From assembly GCA_000955785.1 (NCBI GenBank), contig JYOD01000080.1, forward strand, positions 18,374 through 82,373: a stretch of 64,000 bases of DNA, given 5' to 3'. The DNA comes from Burkholderiaceae bacterium 16 (GTDB taxonomy: Bacteria; Pseudomonadota; Gammaproteobacteria; Burkholderiales; Burkholderiaceae). Under the pieces are notes generated by a model. That model ran no database searches. It was not told the DNA's origin and saw only the letters and a list, made by a program, of their open reading frames with translations. Made by a program: the position numbers and the translations under genes. Positions 1 to 8,294 of this stretch are shown here, piece after piece (position 1 is the first letter of the stretch; each line of letters begins with the position of its first letter).

Positions 1-883
1 GCCGGGTCTCATGCGTGGCCGAGCCGATATGGGGCAGGGCTGTCACTCGCGGATGGCAGCGCAGCGGAGAATCCTGCGGCAACGGCTCGGTGGCAAAGAC
101 ATCGAGCCCGGCCGCGCGCAGGTGGCCGCTGTCGAGCGCCGCGAGCAGCGCGTCTTCCTGCACGATCTGGCCGCGGGCGCCGTTGACAAAGATGGCCCCC
201 GGTTTCATCAGCGCGAACTCGCGCCGCCCCATCAAGCCACGCGTGCCGTCGGTCAGCGGCAGCGTGACGGCGACGATATCGGCTCGCCGCAAGGCGTCGT
301 CGAGGTCCGTCCGGGTGGCGCGTCCCACGAGATCCGGCGGTTCCGCGCCAGTCTCGTTGACGTAGAGCACTTCCATGCCGAAGCCAAGCGCCGCACGGCG
401 TGCCACCGCCTGGCCGATACGCCCGAAACCGAGTATCGCCAGCGTCTTGCCGTGGACGTCCCAGCCGAACAGGCTTTCGCCGATATTGGCGGCCCAGCGG
501 CCTTCGCGCACATGTGCGGCAAGTTCGACCAGGCGGCGGCTGGCTGCCATGATGAGGGCGAAGACGGTGTCGGCGGTGGTTTCTGTGAGTACGCCGGGCG
601 TATGGCAGAGCGCAATGCCGCGCCGGCGCAGGCAGGCGAGATCGTAGTTGTCGACGCCCACCGAGATACTGGATATCACTTCCAGCTGGCCGGCTTCGGC
701 CAGCTCGTCCGCGCCGAGCCTGACGCTGGAGCCGATCAGGCCGTGGGCGTTGGCCAGCGCGGCGCGGAAGGCCGGCCGTTGCGCCGGCTGGCGCGGGTCG
801 GCGACGATCGCGTCATGCTCCGCTTCGATCCGGGCGAGCAGGTCGGGCGGAATGGGACGGAACACCAATACATTCTTGCGCAT
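1..883 (-). CDS. kguD: D-2-hydroxyacid dehydrogenase, probable 2-keto-6-phosphogluconate reductase (partial)
   Basis: The reading frame enters from the window edge and is incomplete at its C-terminus. The visible 294 codons contain the NAD(P)-binding GFGRIG loop and, at the edge, the family signature HIGSATHETR, so this is a D-isomer-specific 2-hydroxyacid dehydrogenase of the GhrB type. The ATG at 883 is preceded by AAGGA at a good distance; an in-frame ATG at 898 is the alternative. It lies 20 bp downstream of the kinase gene and is the last visible gene of the unit. In pseudomonads the kguE-kguK-kguT-kguD operon uses such an enzyme to reduce 2-keto-6-phosphogluconate to 6-phosphogluconate. 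The family is clear; the exact substrate is inferred from the neighbours. Confidence 0.85.
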   Translation of the reverse strand, partial: MRKNVLVFRPIPPDLLARIEAEHDAIVADPRQPAQRPAFRAALANAHGLIGSSVRLGADELAEAGQLEVISSISVGVDNYDLACLRRRGIALCHTPGVLTETTADTVFALIMAASRRLVELAAHVREGRWAANIGESLFGWDVHGKTLAILGFGRIGQAVARRAALGFGMEVLYVNETGAEPPDLVGRATRTDLDDALRRADIVAVTLPLTDGTRGLMGRREFALMKPGAIFVNGARGQIVQEDALLAALDSGHLRAAGLDVFATEPLPQDSPLRCHPRVTALPHIGSATHETR

Positions 884-903
884 GGGAAATCCTTGCATTG
901 ACT

Positions 904-1848
904 TCACAGGCTGCTGGCCGCCAGCAGGGCATGGGTCGGCAGGCCTTCGGTATCGCCGCGCACCTGCACCGCCCGCGCGCCGATCCATGCGCCGCGCCGG
1001 ACGGCGTCGGCCGCCGGCCGGCCTTCCAGCAGCGCGCTGATGACGCCCACGGCGAAGCCGTCGCCTGCGCCAACCGTGTCGACGACTCGCTCGACGTTGA
1101 ACGCCGGGACATGGCCGGTGCCGGCTTCGCCGTCGAAGTAGGCGCCTTCCGCGCCCAGCTTCACGACTACCAGCCTGGCGCCGCGCCCACGGTAGAAGGC
1201 GGCAATGCGTTCCGGCTCGGCGTGACCGGTCAGGAAGCGGCCTTCCTGGATGCCGGGCAGCACCCAGTCGCACTGTTGCGCCAGGTCGTTCAGCGTCTCG
1301 CGCATCAACTCGGGCGTGGCCCACAACGCGGGCCGCAAATTGGGATCGAACGAGATCGTGCGGCCGGCAGCCCGCATGGTGGAGATGGCCTGGCGCGTGG
1401 CGGCCTGCGTACCTTCGGCCAGCGCGGGGAACACGCCCGTGACATGCAGGTGCCGTGAGCGCCGTAGCCACTTGTCGTTCAGATGCCCCGGGTTCATGCG
1501 GCTTGCGGCCGAGCCGCGGCGGTGATATTCCACGGGCGGATCGCTGCCGTCGTCGACCCGTCCCTTGAACTGGAAGCCAGTGCGCTCGCCGGGCTCGCAC
1601 ACCACCTGGCTGCAATCCACGCCTTCCCGCTGCATTTCACCTAGCAGGTAGCGCGCCATCGAATCATCGCCCAGGCGGCTGGCCCATCCGACCTTCAGGC
1701 CCAGGCGCGACAGGCCGATGGCCACATTGGTCTCGGCGCCGGCGGTGCGCTTGTGGAAGGTCTGCACGCCTTCGAGCGGCCCGGCTTCACCGGCCACCAG
1801 CATCAGCATTGCCTCGCCCAGCGTCACCACATCAAGATCGGGGCTCAT
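904..1848 (-). CDS. kguK: PfkB-family sugar kinase, probable 2-ketogluconate kinase
   Basis: This 314-residue protein is a ribokinase/PfkB-family kinase. The second PfkB signature DTVGAGD is at residues 257-263, with Asp263 the expected catalytic base, and a substrate-side motif AGAETNVAIGLSRLG lies near residue 36. The start at 1848 was chosen because its ATG overlaps the TGA of the upstream kguE gene (ATGA), which indicates translational coupling; a longer frame reading upstream is shadow sequence. In the kgu pathway this enzyme phosphorylates cytoplasmic 2-ketogluconate to 2-keto-6-phosphogluconate. 2-Keto-3-deoxygluconate kinase belongs to the same family and cannot be excluded by sequence alone. 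The neighbouring reductase, the KguE homologue and the PtxS-type operators favour 2-ketogluconate. Confidence 0.85.
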   Translation of the reverse strand: MSPDLDVVTLGEAMLMLVAGEAGPLEGVQTFHKRTAGAETNVAIGLSRLGLKVGWASRLGDDSMARYLLGEMQREGVDCSQVVCEPGERTGFQFKGRVDDGSDPPVEYHRRGSAASRMNPGHLNDKWLRRSRHLHVTGVFPALAEGTQAATRQAISTMRAAGRTISFDPNLRPALWATPELMRETLNDLAQQCDWVLPGIQEGRFLTGHAEPERIAAFYRGRGARLVVVKLGAEGAYFDGEAGTGHVPAFNVERVVDTVGAGDGFAVGVISALLEGRPAADAVRRGAWIGARAVQVRGDTEGLPTHALLAASSL

Positions 1849-2629
1849 GCGGGGATCTCCACCGAACGCAGCAGTTCGACATGGTTGCGGGTGACCTGCA
1901 CCAGATCTTCGCCTTGCAGCGGAAACTCGAGGGCGCGCGCAACGTCGGCGGGCAGGCGGCGCAACACGCTGCGCCATGGCGCAGCCGATTGGTCCAGCGG
2001 CACCGCAATCCACTTGGCAGGCGTGCGCAGCACGCCCTTGCAATGCACGTAGCCCACCTGGGAGGCGAAGACCTGCGCGGCGTCGAGCGGATCCTCGCCC
2101 GTCCAGTGCCAGTTGCCCATGTCGAAGGTCATCGGCACCGTCTTGCCGAAGGCCGTGGCACGCGCGAAGAAGTCGCGCAGCGGGGGGGCGGTACCGGCGC
2201 TGGCGGTCTGGTCGTTTTCCACGACGAGTTCGATGCCCTCGTGCTCCAGCCAGGGGAGCAGCCCTTCCAGCTCGATGCCCTCGCGATAGCCGCCCAGCGA
2301 CATCTTGACCCGGCTGGCACCGATCGCCAGCGCCGTCGTGAAGGCGCGGTCGAGCGCGGCGGCATCGAGGCTGCCGGTTTCGCTCCAGAGGCCTTCGGGG
2401 CTAGACCAGACCACGCTTAGCCCGTGCTGTTCGGCGACCGCGCGCTGTTCGCTGACTTCATCCCTATGCCCGCGCTGGAGTTCGCCGCGGTATTCCACGC
2501 CGTCCGCACCGGCCGCCGCGGCAATCCGCGCCAGCGCAGCCTGTCCATCGCGGCGGGCGAGGTCGGCGCCGTAGGCCGTGAGTGAAATCAGCACCGGCGG
2601 CCGGGAAGAACAACCTTGTCGCTGCTGGT

Positions 2630-2633
<4 letters not shown>
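1845..2633 (-). CDS. kguE: Xylose-isomerase-like TIM-barrel protein, KguE type
   Basis: The 262-residue product fits the AP-endonuclease-2/xylose-isomerase TIM-barrel family. It has the stretches GADGVEYRGEL near residue 45 and LVVENDQTAS near 140, and MTFDMGNWHW near 170, which are typical positions for metal-binding acids and His in sugar epimerases. Its ATG overlaps the stop of the ABC ATPase gene by 4 bp and its own stop overlaps kguK by 4 bp, so it is embedded in one transcript. KguE of pseudomonads has the same place in the operon and is called a putative epimerase, but its precise reaction is not well established. The name therefore rests on gene order and general family match rather than on a known activity. 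Confidence 0.75.
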
Positions 2634-3350
<717 letters not shown>

Positions 3351-3364
<14 letters not shown>

Positions 3365-4001
3365 GGAGCCTCCTTTCCATGCGCCTGGCTGCCGACGAAA
3401 GCGGGAAGCAAAGCGCGAAGTAGATAAGTGCGACGACGACGACGACCGCGAAGGGCTGGAAGGTCGCGTTGTTGATCAGCTGGCCGGCGCGCGTGAGTTC
3501 GATGACGCCGATGATGGAAGTGATCGAGGTGTTCTTGACCAGCTGGACCGAGAAGCCTACGGTAGGCGGCAGGGCCAGCCGGACGGCTTGCGGCAGCACG
3601 ACGAAGCGCAGCTGCTGCCAGCGGGTGAGGGCGAGCGCTTCGCTGGCCTCCCACTGGCCCTGCGGCACGGCCTCGATGCAGCCGCGCCAGATCTCGCCAA
3701 GATAAGCGCTGGCGTAGATCGACATCGCCAGCATGGCCGCGACCATCGGCGACAGCTTGAGCCCGAGCACGGAGAGGCCGTAGTAGCTCAGGAACAGCAC
3801 GATCAGCACCGGCGTACCTTGCACGATCTGGATATAGACCGTGCTGGCGAGGCGGAGCAGGGCGCTCCTTGAGGTCCGCGCCAACGCCACCAGGAAGCCG
3901 GCCAGCGTGCCGCCGACGAAGGCCAGCAAGGTCACCCACAGCGTCCAGCGTGCTGCCAGGAGCAGGATTTCAAGATGATTCCAGGAGAACTCGGTGATCA
4001 T
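3351..4001 (-). CDS. Amino-acid-type ABC transporter permease (second)
   Basis: The 216-residue protein has several hydrophobic segments and the cytoplasmic EAA loop EASEALALTRWQQL that docks on the ATPase, followed by VLPQAVRLALPPTVG, typical of HisM/GlnP permeases. The ATG at 4001 overlaps the stop of the first permease by 4 bp; a longer upstream frame is only the shadow of that gene. Together with the first permease it should form a heterodimeric inner-membrane channel. No substrate can be read from this subunit. Confidence 0.9.
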
Positions 4002-4756
4002 TTCGCGCTCCCTGCAACCGCCGGCGTCAGCTCCGCATGCGCCAGGGGCGCAACGCGGGCAGTGCGCGCGATCTTTCTGGCGCGCGCCACCACGCGGCGC
4101 CGCCTGAACACCAGATTGCCGATCAGGGCGAACGCGGCGCGCAACAGCAGTGCCAGCCCGATGTAGATGAACATGACGAGGATGTAGCTCTCGAAGGTGC
4201 GGAAGGTTTGCGAATCGATCTGGCTGGCGACCGCCGTCAGCTCTTCCACCGAGATCGCCGACACCACGCTCGAGGTCAGCATCATCAGCGTGAACTGGCT
4301 GGTCAGCGCCGGATAGACTTTCTCGAACGCCGGCACCAGGGCGACGTGGCGGATCAACTGCCAGCGCGTCATGCCCAGCGCGGCGGCGGCTTCGAGCTGC
4401 GAACGGTGAACCGCCTGCAAGCCGGCCCGGATGATCTCGGTCGAGTAGGCACCGAGGTTGACCGTCATGGCAATCACCGCGGCGGTGATGGCATCGATCT
4501 GCAGGCCAACGGTAGGCAGGCCGAAGAAGATGATGAAGAGCTGGATCAGGAAGGGCGTGTTGCGGATCGCCTCGACGTATACCCTGGCGGCGCGCTGGAG
4601 CCAGGGGCCGCCAAAAGCGGCCGCGATGGCGCCGGCGGTACCGACCAGGGTGCCAAGCAGGATCGAGCCGAAACTGAGCGCCAGCGTCATGGCCGCGCCG
4701 TCGGCAAAGCGATCCAGCTGCGACAGCACCGGGGTCCATTCAAATTGATAGTTCAT
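3998..4756 (-). CDS. Amino-acid-type ABC transporter permease (first)
   Basis: This 252-residue inner-membrane permease carries the EAA loop EAAAALGMTRWQLIRHVAL and the family stretch YVEAIRNTPFLIQLF near residue 60. The start at 4756 (MNYQFEW) follows an AGGAGA ribosome-binding site. An in-frame ATG further upstream would add a basic, low-complexity tail and was rejected. The gene follows the binding-protein gene by 55 bp and overlaps the second permease, so both are translated from the same mRNA. Its C-terminal tail is long and rich in Arg and Ala compared with usual family members. Confidence 0.9.
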   Translation of the reverse strand: MNYQFEWTPVLSQLDRFADGAAMTLALSFGSILLGTLVGTAGAIAAAFGGPWLQRAARVYVEAIRNTPFLIQLFIIFFGLPTVGLQIDAITAAVIAMTVNLGAYSTEIIRAGLQAVHRSQLEAAAALGMTRWQLIRHVALVPAFEKVYPALTSQFTLMMLTSSVVSAISVEELTAVASQIDSQTFRTFESYILVMFIYIGLALLLRAAFALIGNLVFRRRRVVARARKIARTARVAPLAHAELTPAVAGSAK

Positions 4757-4811
4757 GCGGGTCTCCTGGCGCGCCGGCTGACGCTGGCGCGCAACGTCGG
4801 ACTTGCCGGGG

Positions 4812-5615
4812 TCAGAACGTTTGCAGCGCGGGCAGCGCCTTGCCGGTCCACTTCTGCGCAATGGCGTCGAGTTCGCCATTGAGCTTGACGTAGGAAATGG
4901 TGGTGTTGAGCCACTGGCGCAGTTCGAAGGCGTCCTTGCGCACGGCCATCGAGTTCGGTTGGACCGAGAACGCGAACTTGGCGTCGAACTTGCCGGCGCC
5001 GCGTGCCTTCATGATTTCGTTGCCGGTGGTGTTGGGCAGGGCAATGGCTTCGACCTGGTTGCTGATCAGCGCCTGCGCGCAGGTGGCGTCGTCCTCGAAG
5101 CGGACGATATTCATGCCGGGCACCGCCAGCCGGGTCAGTGCCGTGTCCTGCGTGGTGCCGCGCGTCACGCCGACCTTCTTCTTCCCAAGCTCAGCCAGCT
5201 TGGCGTACTTGGCCGCGACCGGCGCGAAGATGGTCAGCTCGAACGCACTGTAGGGCGAGCTGAACATGATGGCCCGCGCCCGCTCCGGCGTCGGCGCCAG
5301 GGTGGCGACCAGGAAATCGACCTTGCCGGCTTCCAGCGCCGGAATGCGGCTGGGGGAGGTGAGCGGCACGATATCGACCGGCACGCCGAGGTACTTGCCC
5401 AGCAGGTTGGCCACGTCGACATCGTAGCCGGCGGGCTTGCCGGTGGCGTCCGTGGTGCCGAAGGGCGGCGCGCCCGTCACCACGCCGATGGTGACCTTGC
5501 CCTTCTTGACGATCTCGGCGACGGTCTGTGCCTGGACCCCGGCCGAGGCGCTGGCCAGGACCAGCAGCGTGAGCACGGGCGCGGCAATGTGGCGCAACAA
5601 GCGTTGGATAGTCAT
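4812..5615 (-). CDS. Periplasmic solute-binding protein of an amino-acid-type ABC importer
   Basis: The 267-residue product starts with a classical signal peptide (hydrophobic core to about residue 27, cleavage near VQA/QT). It continues with a type II periplasmic binding fold: GKVTIGVVTGAPPFG at the N-lobe, YDVDVANLLGKYLGV, and a second lobe with VGVTRGTTQDTAL. An AGGAGA site lies in front of the ATG at 5615. It is the first gene of the unit, directly downstream of two LacI-type operators and a perfect TATAAT box, so it is likely the most induced gene. Family members bind amino acids or other small anions. Binding of 2-ketogluconate is inferred only from the operon. Confidence 0.88.
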   Translation of the reverse strand: MTIQRLLRHIAAPVLTLLVLASASAGVQAQTVAEIVKKGKVTIGVVTGAPPFGTTDATGKPAGYDVDVANLLGKYLGVPVDIVPLTSPSRIPALEAGKVDFLVATLAPTPERARAIMFSSPYSAFELTIFAPVAAKYAKLAELGKKKVGVTRGTTQDTALTRLAVPGMNIVRFEDDATCAQALISNQVEAIALPNTTGNEIMKARGAGKFDAKFAFSVQPNSMAVRKDAFELRQWLNTTISYVKLNGELDAIAQKWTGKALPALQTF

Positions 5616-5677
5616 CAATGTCTCCTGCACGTTCTGTGGAATATGTCGCTGGCGTCGCAGCGTTCGGCAAGCACGGC

Positions 5678-5715
5678 TTCTGAAACCGGTTTCAGAATTA
5701 TAGGAAACCGGTTTC
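5678..5715 (-). promoter_or_regulatory. Double PtxS-type operator and promoter of the transport/kgu operon
   Basis: Two palindromes lie 22 bp apart centre to centre. The first, TTCTGAAACCGGTTTCAGAA (5678-5697), is a perfect 20-bp palindrome; the second has the core GAAACCGGTTTC (5704-5715). Between them, on the minus strand, is a perfect TATAAT box (5702-5697). The distal site fills the spacer upstream of the -10 box and the proximal site covers the expected start of transcription, so a bound repressor should block the promoter. TGAAACCGGTTTCA is the known binding sequence of PtxS in pseudomonads, the repressor of 2-ketogluconate genes. Confidence 0.85.
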
Positions 5716-5772
5716 AGAACTCCAGCAGTGGAAACCCTTACGGGCAAACCGAGCTTGGGCAAGTGAAGAAAC

Positions 5773-5790
5773 GGGCGCGTGCGTGCGCCC
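5773..5790 (-). terminator. Possible weak terminator after ptxS
   Basis: A GC-rich hairpin with stem GGGCGC/GCGCCC and a 6-nt loop lies 68 bp beyond the regulator stop codon. On the minus strand it is followed by a T-rich stretch (GTTTCTTCACTT) rather than a clean T run. It may separate ptxS from the downstream operon, which has its own promoter. Confidence 0.3.
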
Positions 5791-5857
5791 GCTACCCAGG
5801 GGGCAGCGGGTCTACGCGCGCTTCACGCGCGCACGCCGGCGGGCGAGAGGATAGGCG

Positions 5858-6913
5858 TTAGTCGCGGCGGGTGGAGCCGCGCTTGACCAGGGTACCGGGC
5901 AACAGGACCTGGCGCGGCGCCAGCTGCGCGCCTTGCAGGCGCTCGATCAGGCAGTTGGTGGCGACGCGTCCGATATCGTCGGTGGGCTGGGCGATGGTGC
6001 TCAGGCCGGGGCCGACCAGGGCAGCCCATTCCGGATCGTCGAAGCCGATCAGGCCGAGGTCGGTGCCGAGCTGCCACCCCAGCCTGGCGGCGGCAGCGGC
6101 CACGCGCAGCGAGATCACCGCATTGGCCGCGAGCACGGCCATGGGCGCTTTGCCCGCACCCTTGCGCAAGGCGCGCAGCGCTTCGTCCAGGGCGTCGTCG
6201 TCACCGGTACGGGCTTCGAACACGCTTCCGTCAAGTGAGTCCGCATGCTCCGCGATGAAGTTCTGGAAGGCCCGGGCCCGCTCGTTGCGCGAGCTGATGG
6301 CCTTGATCGGCTCGCTGATGAAGAGCAGGCGCCGGTAGCCGGCTTCGAGCAGATGGCCGGCAGCCTCTTGGACCGCGGAAAGGTTGTCCAGGGCGACCAG
6401 GTCGACTTCCGCATCGCCCACTTTCCGGTCGACCAGCACTACCGGTTTGCCCAGCTGCGCCGCATCGGCGAGCGCGCCGGCGTCGTGGCCCAGCGTGTGC
6501 AGGATGAAGCCTTCGACCCGGTAGGCCGACAGCGAGCGGATGGCTTCGCGTTCCAGCTGCTCGTCATTGCCCAGGTTGAACAGCATCACCATGTAGCCCG
6601 CGTCACGGCAGGCCTTTTCCACGCCGCGCAGCACGGCCACGGAGAACGAGTTGGAAACATCCGCCACCACCAGCCCGATCAGGCGCGACTTGCCGCGCTT
6701 TAGCGCCTGCGCCATGGGACTCGGGCTGTAGCCCAGCTCGCGCACGGCCGCGGCGACGCGTGCCTCCACGTCGGCGGACAGTTGCTCGCCGCCCCGATTC
6801 AGGTAGCGCGATACGGTGGCTTTCGAAACGCCCGCATAGTCGGCAACGTCCTGGATGGTGAGTTTCTCAGCGGGCTTCAGGTTGGGCGTGGGTTGAGTCA
6901 CAGGGCGTGGCAT
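5858..6913 (-). CDS. ptxS: LacI-family repressor, PtxS-like
   Basis: The 351-residue protein begins with a LacI helix-turn-helix (LTIQDVADYAGVSKATVSRY, residues 18-37), followed by the hinge region and a periplasmic-binding-like effector domain with IGLVVADVSNSFSVAVL near residue 75 and GLIGFDDPEWAALVGPGLST near 300. The start at 6913 removes an in-frame extension that runs through the pseudogene upstream. Operators matching the PtxS site are present in front of this gene and in front of the transport/kgu operon. Known PtxS proteins release DNA when 2-ketogluconate binds, giving induction of uptake and catabolism. The assignment rests on the LacI fold, the operator sequence and the adjacent kgu genes. 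Confidence 0.85.
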   Translation of the reverse strand: MPRPVTQPTPNLKPAEKLTIQDVADYAGVSKATVSRYLNRGGEQLSADVEARVAAAVRELGYSPSPMAQALKRGKSRLIGLVVADVSNSFSVAVLRGVEKACRDAGYMVMLFNLGNDEQLEREAIRSLSAYRVEGFILHTLGHDAGALADAAQLGKPVVLVDRKVGDAEVDLVALDNLSAVQEAAGHLLEAGYRRLLFISEPIKAISSRNERARAFQNFIAEHADSLDGSVFEARTGDDDALDEALRALRKGAGKAPMAVLAANAVISLRVAAAAARLGWQLGTDLGLIGFDDPEWAALVGPGLSTIAQPTDDIGRVATNCLIERLQGAQLAPRQVLLPGTLVKRGSTRRD

Positions 6914-6930
6914 GGGAGAAATCGGTCTCG

Positions 6931-6946
6931 GTGAAACCAGTTTCAC
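6931..6946 (-). promoter_or_regulatory. Autoregulatory PtxS-type operator
   Basis: GTGAAACCAGTTTCAC is a palindrome with one mismatched centre pair and matches the operators at 5678-5715. It begins 18 bp upstream of the regulator start codon. A CATAAT -10-like hexamer (6953-6948, minus strand) lies just upstream, so the site would cover the transcription start, consistent with autorepression. Confidence 0.7.
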
Positions 6947-7000
6947 GATTATGCATCGGGCGTCACCGAATTTGCCAGCACCCCGGCTGCGCGGGCTGGC

Positions 7001-7238
7001 GGATCTCGCCCACGCTGCGCATCGTTTCGATCTTGCCGCTCCCCTAGCCAGCCGCCAGCAGGATCTCGTCGGTATGCACAGCCCCGGCGCGGGGACGGTG
7101 TCGCCCACGCCGGGGCCGATCTTGGTGGGCGTATCCCGGTCGGCGCCGGTGATGCCCATCATGCCGCCCATGGCCTGGGAGACCACATCGCAGGCTGGCC
7201 AGTGCGCGTAAGGGCTTTCGCCGCTGCGGGGGGCGCCG
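7001..7238 (-). pseudogene. Internally deleted scrap of a CaiB/BaiF CoA-transferase gene
   Basis: Two separate parts of the CaiB gene at 44525-45790 are joined here. Positions 7087-7238 match 45196-45347 with three mismatches in 152 aligned positions, encoding the region around VVSQAMGGMMGITG. Positions about 7001-7076 match the 3' end (about 44528-44603) less well; they encode HTDEILLAAG followed by an in-frame TAG and then a recognisable IETMRSVGEIR. The roughly 590 bp between these parts is missing. The fragment directly abuts the stop codon of the Bug gene at 7241, so a Bug/CoA-transferase gene pair may once have stood here. It cannot encode an active enzyme. Confidence 0.85.
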
Positions 7239-7240
7239 GC

Positions 7241-8233
7241 CTATTCGGGCTGGATGCCGGCGATGGCGATCAGGCGTTTCCAGATCTGCTGGTCTTCCAC
7301 GATCACCTTGCTGACCTCCGGCCCGGCGGCCGGATACGGCGCGCTGCCTCGGCTGGCGTAGTGCGCGATGGCTTCCGGCGAGTTCACGAACTCCAGCGTC
7401 AGGCGGGTGAGCCGGTCCACGATCGCGGGGGGCGTGCCGGCCGGCGCGAACAGGCCCGTCCAGTTGATCATGGTGAGTTCCGGCATGCCGGATTCCGCGA
7501 TGGTCGGCACGTCGCCAAGGACCGATACGCGGCTTGGACCGACAACCGCCAGCGCCCGCATCTTGCCGGAGCGGATATGCGGCGCCACGGCGGATGCATC
7601 GACGCCGGCGTAGTCGACCACGCCGGCCATGACATCGGTCAGCAGATTGCCTTGCGTCTTGTAGGGGACGTTGACGGTCCGGATCTTTGCTGCTTCCCCG
7701 AACGCAGCCATGATCGTCTGGTAGCCGGAACTGCTGGTGCCGTAGTTCAGGCTTCCCGGCCTGGCTTTGGCGGCCGCGGTCAGATCGGCGATGGTGCGCA
7801 AGGGCGAAGAACCCGGCACCACGATGGCGGCCGGCAACGCGGACATGCGCGCCACAGGGACGAAGTCCTTGCGCGGGTTGTAGGGCAACTGCTTGTACAG
7901 GAACGGATTGGCTGCCATCGCGCCGGAGCCCGCATAGAGCAAGGTGTAGCCGTCCGGCGCGGCTTTCGCCACGTAGTCGGTGCCGATGATCATGCCCGCG
8001 CCGGGCCGGTTCTCGATCACGACACTCTGGCCGAGCTTCTGGCCAAGGAACTTCGCCAGCAGGCGGGAGTAGTCGTCCAGGCCGGTGCCGGGGCTGGTGA
8101 CCGAAACGATCTTGATCACCCGTTCGGGATAATCCCGGGTCTGGGCGCTCGCCGGCAAGCCAAGGCCGTATAGGCTGCCGATGACAGCCAGGCCGATGAG
8201 GCGGCGCCTGGCCGGTAAGGGAATCATTGTCAT
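7241..8233 (-). CDS. Bug-family (tripartite tricarboxylate type) solute-binding protein
   Basis: The 330-residue protein has an N-terminal signal peptide ending near PASA/QTRDYPER and the typical Bug signatures: YPERVIKIVSVTSPGTG, NRPGAGMIIGTDYVAKA, APDGYTLL and GLFAPAGTP near the C-terminus. The start at 8233 follows AGGAGA; an ATG two codons later is possible. Bug proteins are periplasmic binders of carboxylates and related compounds. No TctA/TctB membrane partner is in the window, so it is an orphan binding protein. It ends a long minus-strand acyl-CoA cluster and closely resembles the Bug proteins at 21038-22015 and 32523-33536. Confidence 0.9.
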   Translation of the reverse strand: MTMIPLPARRRLIGLAVIGSLYGLGLPASAQTRDYPERVIKIVSVTSPGTGLDDYSRLLAKFLGQKLGQSVVIENRPGAGMIIGTDYVAKAAPDGYTLLYAGSGAMAANPFLYKQLPYNPRKDFVPVARMSALPAAIVVPGSSPLRTIADLTAAAKARPGSLNYGTSSSGYQTIMAAFGEAAKIRTVNVPYKTQGNLLTDVMAGVVDYAGVDASAVAPHIRSGKMRALAVVGPSRVSVLGDVPTIAESGMPELTMINWTGLFAPAGTPPAIVDRLTRLTLEFVNSPEAIAHYASRGSAPYPAAGPEVSKVIVEDQQIWKRLIAIAGIQPE

Positions 8234-8294
8234 GCTTGTCTCCTGCATTCTTGTTTGTTTTGATGGCAGCATCGAGCCGGCCGTAGCCGGCGTG

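Noticed and set aside
11..901. A 296-codon plus-strand frame at the window start
   Set aside because: The minus strand encodes a 2-hydroxyacid dehydrogenase with GFGRIG and HIGSATHETR motifs.
5815..5832. A GC-rich hairpin of alternating G and C near the end of ptxS
   Set aside because: Alternating GC stretches of this size are frequent in this genome and no T run follows.
6914..7186. A 5' extension of the LacI regulator frame
   Set aside because: The extension reads through the CoA-transferase pseudogene and the operator; the helix-turn-helix distance fits the start at 6913.
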